Of a stretch of 35,430 nucleotides of DNA, positions 26,321 through 35,430 are shown in pieces. How positions within the stretch are numbered: position 1 is the stretch's first letter; the number at the start of each line of letters is the position of its first letter. The notes beneath the pieces were generated by a model, which saw only the letters and a program-made list of their open reading frames with translations, did not search any database and was not told the DNA's origin. A program made the position numbers and the translations under genes. Origin of the DNA: Bacteroidales bacterium (GTDB lineage Bacteria > Bacteroidota > Bacteroidia > Bacteroidales > G3-4614); assembly GCA_017935575.1 (NCBI GenBank), contig JAGBHI010000001.1, forward strand, positions 1-35,430, in the 5' to 3' direction.

Positions 26321-26328
26321 CAAAGTTA
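26321..26328 (-). promoter_or_regulatory. Promoter of the parvulin-parvulin-OstA-mutL operon, -7 TAACTTTG
   Basis: An exact TAnnTTTG on the minus strand about 50 bases before the first gene. A TTTG at 26354-26357 is a possible -33 element, with a long 25-base spacer. Confidence 0.55.
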
Positions 26329-26406
26329 TAAAATTTGTTCTACATAGACTAACTCAAAGAGTTTAATTTTATTAAAATATTATCGTTTTTCTATTTTTTT
26401 ATTGAC

Positions 26407-26440
26407 AAAAAAAAGAGGATATGCCATTTGACTTATCCTC
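26407..26440 (-). terminator. Intrinsic terminator of guaB
   Basis: On the minus strand a stem GAGGATA/TATCCTC (26415-26421 with 26434-26440) with a 12-base loop is followed by eight T. It separates guaB from the downstream envelope operon. Confidence 0.8.
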
Positions 26441-26462
26441 TATCTTTAATATTTGTATTTTA

Positions 26463-27959
<1,497 letters not shown>

Positions 27960-27969
27960 TTATTGCATG

Positions 27970-27977
27970 CAAAGTTA
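27970..27977 (-). promoter_or_regulatory. guaB promoter, -7 TAACTTTG
   Basis: An exact TAnnTTTG on the minus strand 29 bases before the guaB start and downstream of the recQ terminator. No -33 match at the usual spacing. Confidence 0.55.
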
Positions 27978-28022
27978 AGAATAATGCCTTATTTTAGAAA
28001 ATTTTTCGGCATTTTTTTGTAC

Positions 28023-28053
28023 AAAAAAAACAGGCAGTATAAAAATACCGCCT
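28023..28053 (-). terminator. Intrinsic terminator of recQ
   Basis: On the minus strand a stem AGGCGGTAT/ATACTGCCT (28032-28040 with 28045-28053, one wobble) with a four-base loop is followed, after a C/A-type junction, by eight T (A run 28023-28030). Confidence 0.8.
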
Positions 28054-28115
28054 ATTTTAATATTTTTTTATATTTATTACTCCCTTAAAGATGATTTACT
28101 CATCATTTTTTATTC

Positions 28116-30296
28116 TTAGTTACCCATCTCTGACAAGAATTTTATTCGTACCAATCGAATATCATCTTCGTCATAGTCGCTACCCAATTCTTTTATCGCC
28201 TCTTCAAGATCATCAGTTTCTGTCTCTTTAAAATAACTGAATATATCTTCTACTTCATCTTCATCTAACATAACTCTGATAAAGTAATCCAAATTTATTT
28301 TAGTTCCCGACATTACGATTGTTTCCAGCTCGGTTAGCAACTCTGAATAATCAAGATTTTTTTCTGATGCTATATCGTCAAGCCTTACCTGACGGTCAAT
28401 TGCCTGTATTATGGAGATTTTGAATTTTGATTTATTAGCCACTGTACGCACTCGCATATCTTCGGGGCGTTCAATCTCGTTCTCTTCGCAGTGTCTCTTT
28501 ATAACATCAATAAACTCTTGTCCGTAACGTTGAGCCTTTCCTGCTCCTACTCGTGGAATATTTTGTAACTCTTCCATTGTTATAGGATAGGTTGTTGCCA
28601 TCGCTTCTATTGACACATCTTGAAAAATAACGTATGGTGGGAGTTTTAACTCCTTTGAGATTTTTTTACGTAAGTCTTTTAAGATAGAATACAACATTGG
28701 GTCAACAGCACAAGCTCCTCCTCCTTTTATTTGTATCTCCTCTTCGGTCTCTTCAAAGTCGTTATCTTGTACTATTTTGAACGATACCGGTTTCTTTAAG
28801 AATTTCTTACCTTCTGATGTTACTTTTAGCAACCCGTATGATTCAATATTCTTATCAATGTATCCTGCTATAAGGGCTTGACGGATTACTGCATTCAATG
28901 TTTTTTCATCTTCATCTTCTGCAGATGCAAAAATCTCCAATTCGTCATGTTTGTATGATAGTATCTCTGACGATTTTTTACCTTTTACAACATCTATAAC
29001 ATAATCGGCTTTGAATTTCTCTTTTAGAGCTATTATTGCCTCTATTATTACAGACAACAACTCTTTTGCTTCAACCTGTTTTTTGGGGTGAAGACAATTA
29101 TCGCATGAGTGACAGTTATCTTCGGTATATTCTTCGCCAAAGTAATGAAGCAGTAATTTTCTACGACATACCGACGACTCGGCATAGGCTGCCGTCTCTA
29201 ATAGCAGTTGTTTGCTTATCTCCTGCTCTGATATTAGTTTGCCTTGTGTAAATTTCTCAAGCTTTTGTAAATCTTTGTGTGTATAAAATGTTATACACTC
29301 GCCTTCTCCTCCATCTCGTCCTGCTCGTCCTGTCTCCTGATAATAACCTTCGAGACTCTTTGGTATATCGTAGTGTATTACATAACGGACATCGGGTTTG
29401 TCAATTCCCATACCAAATGCGATGGTTGCAACAATAACCTCAATATCTTCAAGCAAGAAGGCATCTTGCGTTTGTGTGCGTGTTGCCGAATCCATTCCTG
29501 CATGATATGGCAATGCACTTATATCGTTTGCCTGCAAATGTGCAGCCAACTCCTCTACTTTTTTACGACTCAAACAGTATATAATTCCTGATTTGCCGGG
29601 TCGCGCCTTTATGTATTTTATAATTTCGCGGTCAACATCTTTTGTCTTTTGTCTTACTTCGTAATACAAATTTGGACGATTGAACGAAGATTTAAATTGA
29701 ACAGCATCAAGAATCTTCAAGTTCTTTTGTATATCGTGTTGAACTTTGGGCGTTGCTGTAGCTGTAAGTGCTATTATTGGGGCTTCTCCTATTTCGTTTA
29801 TTATTGGGCGTATATTACGATACTCCGGGCGGAAATCGTGTCCCCACTCTGAGATACAGTGCGCCTCATCAATAGCATAGAACGAAATTTTTACCTGTTT
29901 CAAAAACTCAATATTCTCCTCTTTTGTCAAAGACTCAGGAGCTACATATAGTAATTTTGTTTTTCCTGAAAGAATATCAGATTTTACTTGATCTATAGCA
30001 ACTTTTGTTAGCGAAGAGTTTATGAAGTGTGCCACTCCGTCCTCTTCACTGAAGTTACGCATTGCATCAACTTGGTTTTTCATCAGCGCAATTAATGGAG
30101 ATATTACTATCGCTGTTCCGTCAAGCATCAACGATGGCAATTGATAGCACAACGATTTACCTCCGCCTGTGGGCATAAGCACAAACGAATCTTTTCCCTC
30201 AAGGAGATTCATGATTATAGGTTCTTGATTCCCTTTGAAAGTATCAAAACCGAAGTTCTCCTTTAACGCCTTTGTTACTTGCGCTTTTGTAAACAT
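28116..30296 (-). CDS. recQ: ATP-dependent DNA helicase RecQ
   Basis: A 3'-5' helicase used in recombination and stalled-fork repair. With the start at 30296 the protein is 726 residues. Motifs are MPTGGGKS (41-48, Walker A), ISPLIALMKNQ (65-75), IDEAHCISEWGHDFR (142-156) and a helicase C-terminal domain ending in GRAGRDGGEGECI. Then follow a zinc-binding RQC region (CRRKLLLHYFGE, CHSCDNC), an HRDC domain (about 525-600) and an acidic helical tail typical of Bacteroidota RecQ. The frame continues to an ATG at 30371, but that lies at the predicted transcription start and encodes an atypical basic extension, so I prefer 30296. Confidence 0.93.
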   Translation of the reverse strand: MFTKAQVTKALKENFGFDTFKGNQEPIIMNLLEGKDSFVLMPTGGGKSLCYQLPSLMLDGTAIVISPLIALMKNQVDAMRNFSEEDGVAHFINSSLTKVAIDQVKSDILSGKTKLLYVAPESLTKEENIEFLKQVKISFYAIDEAHCISEWGHDFRPEYRNIRPIINEIGEAPIIALTATATPKVQHDIQKNLKILDAVQFKSSFNRPNLYYEVRQKTKDVDREIIKYIKARPGKSGIIYCLSRKKVEELAAHLQANDISALPYHAGMDSATRTQTQDAFLLEDIEVIVATIAFGMGIDKPDVRYVIHYDIPKSLEGYYQETGRAGRDGGEGECITFYTHKDLQKLEKFTQGKLISEQEISKQLLLETAAYAESSVCRRKLLLHYFGEEYTEDNCHSCDNCLHPKKQVEAKELLSVIIEAIIALKEKFKADYVIDVVKGKKSSEILSYKHDELEIFASAEDEDEKTLNAVIRQALIAGYIDKNIESYGLLKVTSEGKKFLKKPVSFKIVQDNDFEETEEEIQIKGGGACAVDPMLYSILKDLRKKISKELKLPPYVIFQDVSIEAMATTYPITMEELQNIPRVGAGKAQRYGQEFIDVIKRHCEENEIERPEDMRVRTVANKSKFKISIIQAIDRQVRLDDIASEKNLDYSELLTELETIVMSGTKINLDYFIRVMLDEDEVEDIFSYFKETETDDLEEAIKELGSDYDEDDIRLVRIKFLSEMGN

Positions 30297-30337
30297 AAAG
30301 CAATGCTTTTTTTGATTGTTTCTATTAAAAAAAATTT

Positions 30338-30387
30338 GTTTAGCGAGGAGTTTCCTATTTTTTCGTCTCACTCGCTAAACAAAATTA
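30338..30387 (-). promoter_or_regulatory. recQ promoter (-7 TAATTTTG at 30380-30387) with adjoining inverted repeat
   Basis: The minus strand reads TAATTTTG, an exact -7 match. A perfect 10-base inverted repeat, GTTTAGCGAG/CTCGCTAAAC, spans 30338-30347 and 30371-30380. One arm touches the -7 element and the predicted start point, and the other lies in the 5' leader followed by a T run. It could be an operator for a dimeric regulator or a leader hairpin. Confidence 0.5.
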
Positions 30388-30428
30388 TAATTTCATTTTT
30401 AAAAAAAACAACTTTTTTACAAAAAAAA

Positions 30429-31676
30429 TTATGTCATAGTGTGCATATTTGCATTTGCAAGCCTATTTTCAGCATATTTAAGGGTTATACGCAACGTTTT
30501 TTTATCGGTTGAAGGCATTTCGTACATTGCGTCCATCATTATATGCTCAACTATTGAACGCAATCCGCGTGCTCCCAATTTGAACTCTATAGCCTTGTCA
30601 ACTATAAAATCCAATACCTCTTCATCAAAGGTCAGTTTTATGCCATCTAACTTAAACATATATATATATTGTTTAATAATGGCATTTTCGGGTTCAGTTA
30701 GAATATTACGAAGTACTGTCCTATCCAACGGATTGAGATAGGTTAATATTGGCAAACGCCCTATTATTTCAGGTATCAGACCAAACGACTTTAAATCTTG
30801 AGGAGAAATATATTGCAAGAAATTATCTCGGTCAATCTTCTTTTGTTCCTCGCTGGTGCTAAATCCTACAACCTGAGTATTAAGACGAGCCGCAATTTTA
30901 CGCTCTATTCCGTCAAATGCTCCTCCACATATATATAATATGTTTTGCGTATTTACCGGTATCATCTTTTGGTCGGGGTGCTTGCGTCCGCCTTGTGGTG
31001 GAACGTTCACGATTGAGCCTTCCAAAAGTTTTAATAGTCCTTGTTGCACTCCCTCGCCACTTACATCACGAGTTATTGAAGGGTTATCGCCCTTACGTGC
31101 AATTTTGTCTATCTCATCAATAAATACAATTCCTCGCTCGGCTGCAGCAACATCGTAATCGGCTACTTGTAATAAGCGAGTTAGGATACTCTCTATATCC
31201 TCTCCCACATATCCTGCCTCGGTAAGAACTGTTGCATCAACTATTGTAAAAGGTACATTCAAAAGTCGCGCAATGGTTTTAGCCAATAGGGTTTTTCCTG
31301 TTCCTGTTGAGCCTACCATTATTATATTTGACTTCTCTATCTCTACGCTGTCAGGTAAGTTTTTATCCTGAGTTACTCGTTTATAGTGGTTATATACGGC
31401 AACAGATAAAAACTTCTTAGCCTCCTCCTGCCCTATTACATATTTATCAAGAAACTCTTTTATCTCTTTTGGCTTGGGTATATTTGTTATTTGAAATCTT
31501 TTTCCTGCCTTATCGGGAGTTTTGAAATATGACAAATAGTTTTCAGCCATATAGCCCAAACAGTCGCCACAAACGCAACCTTTGATGCCTTGTAACAAAT
31601 TTTGCGCAGGCACCTCTCTGCCACACATAAAACAAGTTCCTTTTTCCTCTGAAGCGTTATTTCTCTTTTTTGACAT
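30429..31676 (-). CDS. clpX: ATP-dependent Clp protease ATP-binding subunit ClpX
   Basis: AAA+ unfoldase that feeds substrates into ClpP. With the start at 31676 it has 415 residues. An N-terminal C4 zinc finger (Cys15, Cys18, Cys36, Cys39) is followed by Walker A GSTGTGKT (122-129), the pore loop GYVG (155-158), Walker B VFIDEID (184-190), the RKH loop in GGRKHP, and a C-terminal domain with the sensor-2 GARGLRS. The frame is open back to an ATG at 31718 inside clpP, but the shorter start, 16 bases after the clpP stop, gives the family N-terminus. No terminator lies between it and clpP. Confidence 0.96.
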   Translation of the reverse strand: MSKKRNNASEEKGTCFMCGREVPAQNLLQGIKGCVCGDCLGYMAENYLSYFKTPDKAGKRFQITNIPKPKEIKEFLDKYVIGQEEAKKFLSVAVYNHYKRVTQDKNLPDSVEIEKSNIIMVGSTGTGKTLLAKTIARLLNVPFTIVDATVLTEAGYVGEDIESILTRLLQVADYDVAAAERGIVFIDEIDKIARKGDNPSITRDVSGEGVQQGLLKLLEGSIVNVPPQGGRKHPDQKMIPVNTQNILYICGGAFDGIERKIAARLNTQVVGFSTSEEQKKIDRDNFLQYISPQDLKSFGLIPEIIGRLPILTYLNPLDRTVLRNILTEPENAIIKQYIYMFKLDGIKLTFDEEVLDFIVDKAIEFKLGARGLRSIVEHIMMDAMYEMPSTDKKTLRITLKYAENRLANANMHTMT

Positions 31677-31692
31677 ATTGCAAGGTATCTTA

Positions 31693-32358
31693 TTATCGTT
31701 TTTCAAGAACTTTGTCAATCATTCCATATAATTTAGCCTCTTCGGCTGTCATCCAATAATCGCGGTCCGAGTCTGCTTCAATTTTGGCATAATCGTTTCC
31801 TGAGTGGTCGGCTATAATTGTGTAAAGTTCTTTACGAAGTTTCAATATTTCGCGCGCTGTTATCTCTATATCTGATGCTTGTCCCTGAGCTCCGCCCATT
31901 GGTTGGTGTATCATTATACGAGAGTGCTTTAACGCAAAGCGTTTATCTTTTGCTCCTGCAACCAACAATACTGCTGCCATTGACGCCGCCATTCCTGTAC
32001 ATATTGTTGATACATCGCTTGATATATATTGCATTGTATCGTATATTCCAAGACCTGCATATACGCTTCCACCGGGGCTGTTCAAATATATTGAAATATC
32101 TTTGCCCGGCTCAACAGAGTCAAGGTAAAGAAGTTGAGCCTGTATTACATTTGCTGTGTAATCGTCAATTTGTGTACCAAGGAAAATTATTCGGTCCATC
32201 ATCAAACGAGAAAATACGTCCATTTGTGCCACATTCAAAGGACGCTCCTCAATGATTGTAGGAGATATGTAACTGCTTGTTACATTTATATAGTCGTTAA
32301 GCGCATTGCCATTCATATTTAAATGGCGTGTTGCAAATTTCTTAAAATCGTTGTTCAT
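31693..32358 (-). CDS. clpP: ATP-dependent Clp protease proteolytic subunit ClpP
   Basis: Serine protease that forms the two-ring proteolytic chamber used with ClpX. It has 221 residues. The catalytic triad is Ser126 in GMAASMAA, His151 in [10 protein letters not shown] and Asp200 in SDRDYWM, and the GGSVYAG loop (97-103) is present. The N-terminal about 30 residues form the processed or axial-loop region. It is transcribed with clpX but separated from tig by a strong terminator. A -7-like TAACTTCG at 32396-32403 is its probable promoter. Confidence 0.96.
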   Translation of the reverse strand: MNNDFKKFATRHLNMNGNALNDYINVTSSYISPTIIEERPLNVAQMDVFSRLMMDRIIFLGTQIDDYTANVIQAQLLYLDSVEPGKDISIYLNSPGGSVYAGLGIYDTMQYISSDVSTICTGMAASMAAVLLVAGAKDKRFALKHSRIMIHQPMGGAQGQASDIEITAREILKLRKELYTIIADHSGNDYAKIEADSDRDYWMTAEEAKLYGMIDKVLEKR

Positions 32359-32395
32359 AATCGTATCTTTTACATTGTATATACTATTCAGTTTG

Positions 32396-32403
32396 CGAAG
32401 TTA
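32396..32403 (-). promoter_or_regulatory. clpP-clpX promoter, -7 variant TAACTTCG
   Basis: The minus strand matches TAnnTTTG at seven of eight positions, with the TTCG variant also seen before dapA and the GH2 gene. It lies 37 bases before the clpP start and downstream of the tig terminator. Confidence 0.4.
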
Positions 32404-32458
32404 TATAATTTCAACTAATTATAAAAACCGCTATACTGAAAATATGTTTTGTATCCAT

Positions 32459-32491
32459 AAAAAGACTGCCAAACTTTTCAGCTCGGCAGTC
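32459..32491 (-). terminator. Intrinsic terminator of tig with GAAA tetraloop
   Basis: On the minus strand a fully paired 12-bp stem (32464-32475 with 32480-32491, two G-T wobbles) closes a GAAA loop and is followed by five T. It makes tig a separate unit from clpP-clpX. Confidence 0.85.
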
Positions 32492-32523
32492 CTTTGAAAT
32501 TTATAATACTATCCTTTGATAGA

Positions 32524-33882
32524 TTATTTTGTCTCTAATGATTTGTAGAAATCTTCAAGAGTTGTTTTTTTGTTGTTCAAAGTAACTTTTGATTTGATTA
32601 CCTCAACAATCTTCTCTTCCATTACACGGTCAAGCATATTGTTAACGATTTTTTGATCTTTCATCATATCGTCAGCATATTTTTGAAGAAGATCTTCGGG
32701 AACGTTTGCCATTCCGTATTGAGCGAATTGCATTTTTGTAGCTTTTTTAGCCATCTCCTCAATATCAGCACGCTCAACTTTAATCTCGTTATCTTTTACA
32801 ATTTGCTCTTTGATTAATTGCCATTTAAGGTCGGGTAACATTTTTGTGTACTCCTCATCAACGTTTTCGATTTTGTTCTCTTTATCGTTGAATTTCAACC
32901 AACGTTTTAGCATTGCATCAGCAAACTCCAACTCGCCAACTTTTTTCTCGATATAAGCGCGAGCGTCCATTGCAAATTTGTAATCAGCCTCAGGTGCTAT
33001 TTGCTCTTTTAGCATATCAGCGATTTTTGCACGGAACTCAGCCTCATCTTTAACAGCATCTTTTCCGAATGCTGCATCAAATAGCTCTTGTCCCATCTCA
33101 GCTGGTTTGAATGCCAAAATTGAAGTTATCTCCATCTCAAAGTTTGATTTAACCTCTGCTGCCTCCTCTTTTTTAATGTGAAGCATTGAAGCAACCTCAG
33201 TATCGTTACCATCGCTTGCTATTGATGGATTGAAAACAACTTTCTCTCCTTTTTTAACACCGATGAATTTTGCTCTCTCGCCTTCGTTTTTAGTGTAACG
33301 AGGAGATATCATTCCTGACTCAACTACGATACCACCCTCTTTTACAGTGCCATCTTCGTTAAGTTCAACCATTTTACCTTTTGCGATATCGTTCTCAGCA
33401 ATTACTTCGCCCTCTTCTTGTTTTCCGAAACGATTTTTGTAAGCCTCAACTTGTTTGTTAATCATTTCGTCATCAATAGTTATTTCGCTGTAAGCAATTT
33501 TATCTTTTTTGCTCAACTCAACTTTAATCTCAGGAGCAAGAGCTACATCAAATGTAAACTCAAAATCCTCTTGAGTATCAAAATCTATCTCGGGTTGTCC
33601 CTCTTTTGGAAGAGGCTCACCAAGAACAGCCATTTTCTTATCGGTAATGTAATTGTAAAGTTGCTCAGAGATAAGGTTGTTAATCTCCTCAATTAATACT
33701 GATTTTCCTACCATCTTTTGAATCATTGACTTTGGAGCCATACCTTTTCTGAAACCGGGCACAACTGCTTTTTGACGGTAAGAGCGCAATGCTTTCTCAA
33801 CTTTTTCTTGATAATCGGCTTTCTCTATCTTTACGGTAATTTCAGCCGACACATTACCTGTACTCTTTTCTGTTACGTTCAT
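32524..33882 (-). CDS. tig: Trigger factor
   Basis: Ribosome-associated chaperone that shields nascent chains. At 452 residues it has the usual length. The ribosome-docking signature GFRKGMAP (43-50) lies in the N-terminal domain (1-115). The middle FKBP-like domain (about 150-240) is diverged and probably has weak or no prolyl isomerase activity, as is common in Bacteroidota. The helical C-terminal arms (about 260-452) form the substrate cradle. It is a single-gene unit next to clpP-clpX with a well-formed promoter (TTTG, 20-base spacer, TAATTTTG). Confidence 0.93.
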   Translation of the reverse strand: MNVTEKSTGNVSAEITVKIEKADYQEKVEKALRSYRQKAVVPGFRKGMAPKSMIQKMVGKSVLIEEINNLISEQLYNYITDKKMAVLGEPLPKEGQPEIDFDTQEDFEFTFDVALAPEIKVELSKKDKIAYSEITIDDEMINKQVEAYKNRFGKQEEGEVIAENDIAKGKMVELNEDGTVKEGGIVVESGMISPRYTKNEGERAKFIGVKKGEKVVFNPSIASDGNDTEVASMLHIKKEEAAEVKSNFEMEITSILAFKPAEMGQELFDAAFGKDAVKDEAEFRAKIADMLKEQIAPEADYKFAMDARAYIEKKVGELEFADAMLKRWLKFNDKENKIENVDEEYTKMLPDLKWQLIKEQIVKDNEIKVERADIEEMAKKATKMQFAQYGMANVPEDLLQKYADDMMKDQKIVNNMLDRVMEEKIVEVIKSKVTLNNKKTTLEDFYKSLETK

Positions 33883-33922
33883 TTATATAATGTTTTTATG
33901 TTATAAATCTCTTTTCGGGGTG

Positions 33923-33954
33923 CAAAATTACTCTTAATATTTCAATCTATCAAA
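33923..33954 (-). promoter_or_regulatory. tig promoter, TTTG - 20 bp - TAATTTTG
   Basis: On the minus strand a -33 TTTG (33951-33954) and a -7 TAATTTTG (33923-33930) are separated by 20 bases, the expected Bacteroidetes spacing. It is one of the two best-formed promoters in the window. Confidence 0.7.
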
Positions 33955-34044
33955 CAGTTGAGCCGAAATAAATAATATTTTTTATTCAAAACTTCATTTT
34001 TTTTGGCTGAATAGCGATATTTTTGAAAAAAAAGTTCAAAGATA

Positions 34045-34075
34045 TTGTTTATATATTTTTTTTATTCTAAGTTTG
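34045..34075 (+). promoter_or_regulatory. Promoter of the RRM protein gene, TTG - 20 bp - TAAGTTTG
   Basis: TTG (34045-34047) and TAAGTTTG (34068-34075) are 20 bases apart. The start near 34083 gives an AT-rich leader of about 95 nt ahead of the ATG at 34178. Confidence 0.65.
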
Positions 34076-34177
34076 TAAGTGGTATGATATTGGTTATATT
34101 ATCATTAACTGCCGAACAAAAACGTTAAAAAAGTAGTATAGTAAATTATAACACATATTTATTTTTTCTCTCTTATT

Positions 34178-34429
34178 ATGAACATTTACGTTGGAAATCT
34201 TAATTTCAGGGTTAAGGAGCCTCAACTACAAGAGGCATTTGAGGCATTTGGTGAAGTAACATTGGTTAAAATTGTACGAAACAAAGAGACGGGACGTTCA
34301 AAAGGTTTCGGATTTGTGGAGATGTCTGATGATGAAAAAGCCACAACGGCTATTGAGTCACTTAACAACAGCGAATTTGAAGGAAGACGTATGATTGTTG
34401 CTCAAGCAAGACCAAAACCAGAAAAATAA
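34178..34429 (+). CDS. RRM-type RNA-binding protein
   Basis: An 83-residue cytoplasmic protein consisting of a single RNA recognition motif. RNP2 is IYVGNL (3-8) and RNP1 is KGFGFVEM (42-49), with the aromatic Tyr4, Phe44 and Phe46 that stack on RNA bases. The C-terminus is a short basic and proline tail (ARPKPEK). Small RRM proteins of this type are abundant in Bacteroidota, where they act in post-transcriptional control, and in cyanobacteria they are cold-inducible. The long leader would suit control by its own product, but no binding site can be named. A strong hairpin follows. Confidence 0.93.
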   Translation: MNIYVGNLNFRVKEPQLQEAFEAFGEVTLVKIVRNKETGRSKGFGFVEMSDDEKATTAIESLNNSEFEGRRMIVAQARPKPEK

Positions 34430-34462
34430 AAATTATAATTATTGATTTATACTATAACTGAT

Positions 34463-34493
34463 ACAAACGAGTGCATTTAATGCGCTCGTTTGT
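34463..34493 (+). terminator. Hairpin after the RRM gene
   Basis: A 14-bp stem (34463-34476 with 34480-34493, one wobble) with a TTA loop. The stem is strong but the following tract is TATTATCTTT, not a pure T run, and overlaps the next promoter, so termination may be partial. Confidence 0.65.
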
Positions 34494-34496
34494 TAT

Positions 34497-34504
34497 TATC
34501 TTTG
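34497..34504 (+). promoter_or_regulatory. Promoter of the GH92 gene, -7 TATCTTTG
   Basis: An exact TAnnTTTG four bases after the hairpin, with a leader of about 35 nt to the ATG at 34546. No -33 TTTG at the usual distance. Confidence 0.5.
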
Positions 34505-34545
34505 CGGAAGATAACTACCGCGAAAAGATTTAATAACTATACATT

Positions 34546-35430
34546 ATGCGCAAATTTTTATTTTTCATCTTTATACTCATATTTACAAGTTGTAGTAAAT
34601 ACGATAAAGCAATGGATTATGCTCAATTTGTAAATCCTTTTGTGGGTACTGATTTTACAGGTAATACATATCCCGGAGCTACTGTTCCGTTTGGTATGGT
34701 GCAACTCAGCCCCGATAATGGGTTGCCGGGTTGGGATAGAATTGCAGGTTATTTCTACCCCGATAGCACTATTGCAGGATTTAGCCATACCCACTTGACC
34801 GGTACCGGTGCAGGAGACCTTTATGATATTTCGTTTATGCCTGTTACCAACCCTTATAACATGGCAGAGGCTCCATTGGGTATTCACTCTAAATTCTCGC
34901 ACGATAGCGAGGTTGCAGAGGCAGGTTATTATAAGGTTCTTTTGAAAGATTACAATATTAAGGTTGAACTTACCGCTACTGAACGTTGCGGTGTTCAACG
35001 ATATACCTTCCCTAAGGCTGAGGCTTCGGTATTCTTAAATTTGGCTAAGGCTATGAATTGGGACGCTACTATTGATAGCTATATTGAGTTTGCCGACTCG
35101 GTTACTATTAAAGGTTACAGATACTCTACAGGTTGGGCGCAAGACCAAAAGATATATTTTGTATCAAAACTTTCGCGACCCTTTAAATATGCCGAGATAG
35201 ACTCTACTGCTCTTGACAAGGGTGGATATGGCGTTATTGCAAGAATGGATTTTGACACTAACGAGGGCGATACTCTAATTATCAGAACTGCTATTTCTCA
35301 AACAGGTATTGAGGGTGCTGAGCTAAATTTACAAGCAGAACAGATTGAGGGTGGTTTTGAGGCTTATCGTAAAGCTGCTTACGATAGTTGGAACAGAGAA
35401 CTTTCTAAAATTGAGATTGAAAGCCCCGAC
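34546..35430 (+). CDS. Glycoside hydrolase family 92 alpha-mannosidase lipoprotein (3' end outside the window)
   Basis: The first 295 codons of a larger gene; no stop occurs before the window ends. The signal peptide ends in a lipobox (FTSC, Cys16), so the protein should be lipid-anchored, probably in the outer membrane. From residue 26 the GH92 N-terminal domain is clear: NPFVGTD, TYPGATVPFGMVQLSPD, and GFSHTHLTGTGAGD (about 86-99). GH92 enzymes are calcium-dependent inverting exo-alpha-mannosidases that trim N-glycans or yeast mannan. Linkage specificity depends on the missing C-terminal domain. Together with the GH2 gene it suggests glycan use. A long minus-strand frame over this region is an artefact. 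Confidence 0.9.
   Translation, partial: MRKFLFFIFILIFTSCSKYDKAMDYAQFVNPFVGTDFTGNTYPGATVPFGMVQLSPDNGLPGWDRIAGYFYPDSTIAGFSHTHLTGTGAGDLYDISFMPVTNPYNMAEAPLGIHSKFSHDSEVAEAGYYKVLLKDYNIKVELTATERCGVQRYTFPKAEASVFLNLAKAMNWDATIDSYIEFADSVTIKGYRYSTGWAQDQKIYFVSKLSRPFKYAEIDSTALDKGGYGVIARMDFDTNEGDTLIIRTAISQTGIEGAELNLQAEQIEGGFEAYRKAAYDSWNRELSKIEIESPD

Noticed and set aside
30297..30371. Longer recQ start at 30371
   Set aside because: It would begin at the predicted transcription start and add a basic, low-complexity extension; the ATG at 30296 gives the normal RecQ N-terminus.
31677..31718. Longer clpX start inside clpP
   Set aside because: The ATG at 31676 gives the usual zinc-finger N-terminus and avoids a 26-base overlap with clpP.
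31818..32255. 145-codon plus-strand frame
   Set aside because: It is antisense to clpP, whose catalytic triad is intact; the composition is that of a shadow frame.
34558..34998. 146-codon minus-strand frame
   Set aside because: It is antisense to the GH92 N-terminal domain (NPFVGTD, SHTHLTGTGAGD), which is clearly the coding strand.

Overview
The window is a mostly ordinary stretch of chromosome from an AT-rich member of the Bacteroidales (phylum Bacteroidota). This rests on gene content (a 286-residue housekeeping sigma factor without region 1.1, a DUF4293 membrane protein, an OstA-like protein between SurA-type chaperones and MutL, a RecQ with a long C-terminal tail, GH2 and GH92 glycosidases) and on repeated copies of the Bacteroidetes -7 promoter element TAnnTTTG upstream of genes. 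No genus can be fixed from the sequence alone.

Layout. 1-6478 (+): a possible short transcript with a strong terminator, then ligA, dapA, a DUF4293 protein and a secreted GH2 glycosidase. 6537-7661 (-): a two-gene unit of an acetyltransferase and a uracil/hypoxanthine-DNA-glycosylase-like protein. 7701-11262: the accessory part. It holds a small orphan gene, two tandem paralogues (predicted winged helix plus C-terminal membrane segment), a small acidic protein, a 5'-truncated phage Mu gpF-like (MuF) gene carrying zincin and JAMM-like metallopeptidase motifs, and a YtxH/holin-X/small-protein operon. 11380-12976 (+): a TPR protein and prmA. 13060-17941 (-): rpoD, comEC, rpe, an unlisted 51-residue gene and an ECF sigma factor. 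18306-19202 (+): a nucleotidyltransferase, followed by a large inverted-repeat element.

19400-33882 is one long block on the minus strand. A four-gene envelope/repair unit (PpiD-like parvulin, SurA-like parvulin, OstA-like protein, MutL) is followed, going up in coordinate, by guaB, recQ, clpX, clpP and tig. Terminators and -7 elements indicate separate units for tig, clpP-clpX, recQ, guaB and the four-gene envelope operon. 34178-35430 (+) holds an RRM RNA-binding protein and the start of a GH92 alpha-mannosidase lipoprotein that runs off the window.

Functionally, tig-clpP-clpX is a protein folding and degradation cluster, and the two parvulins with the OstA-like protein form an outer-membrane biogenesis cluster that also carries mutL. 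The GH2 and GH92 enzymes suggest a glycan-degrading, probably gut-type, lifestyle. The least ordinary segment is 7701-10433, where a broken phage head gene with two metallopeptidase-like motifs sits beside small genes of unknown function. I saw no tRNA, rRNA, CRISPR array, transposase or integrase.
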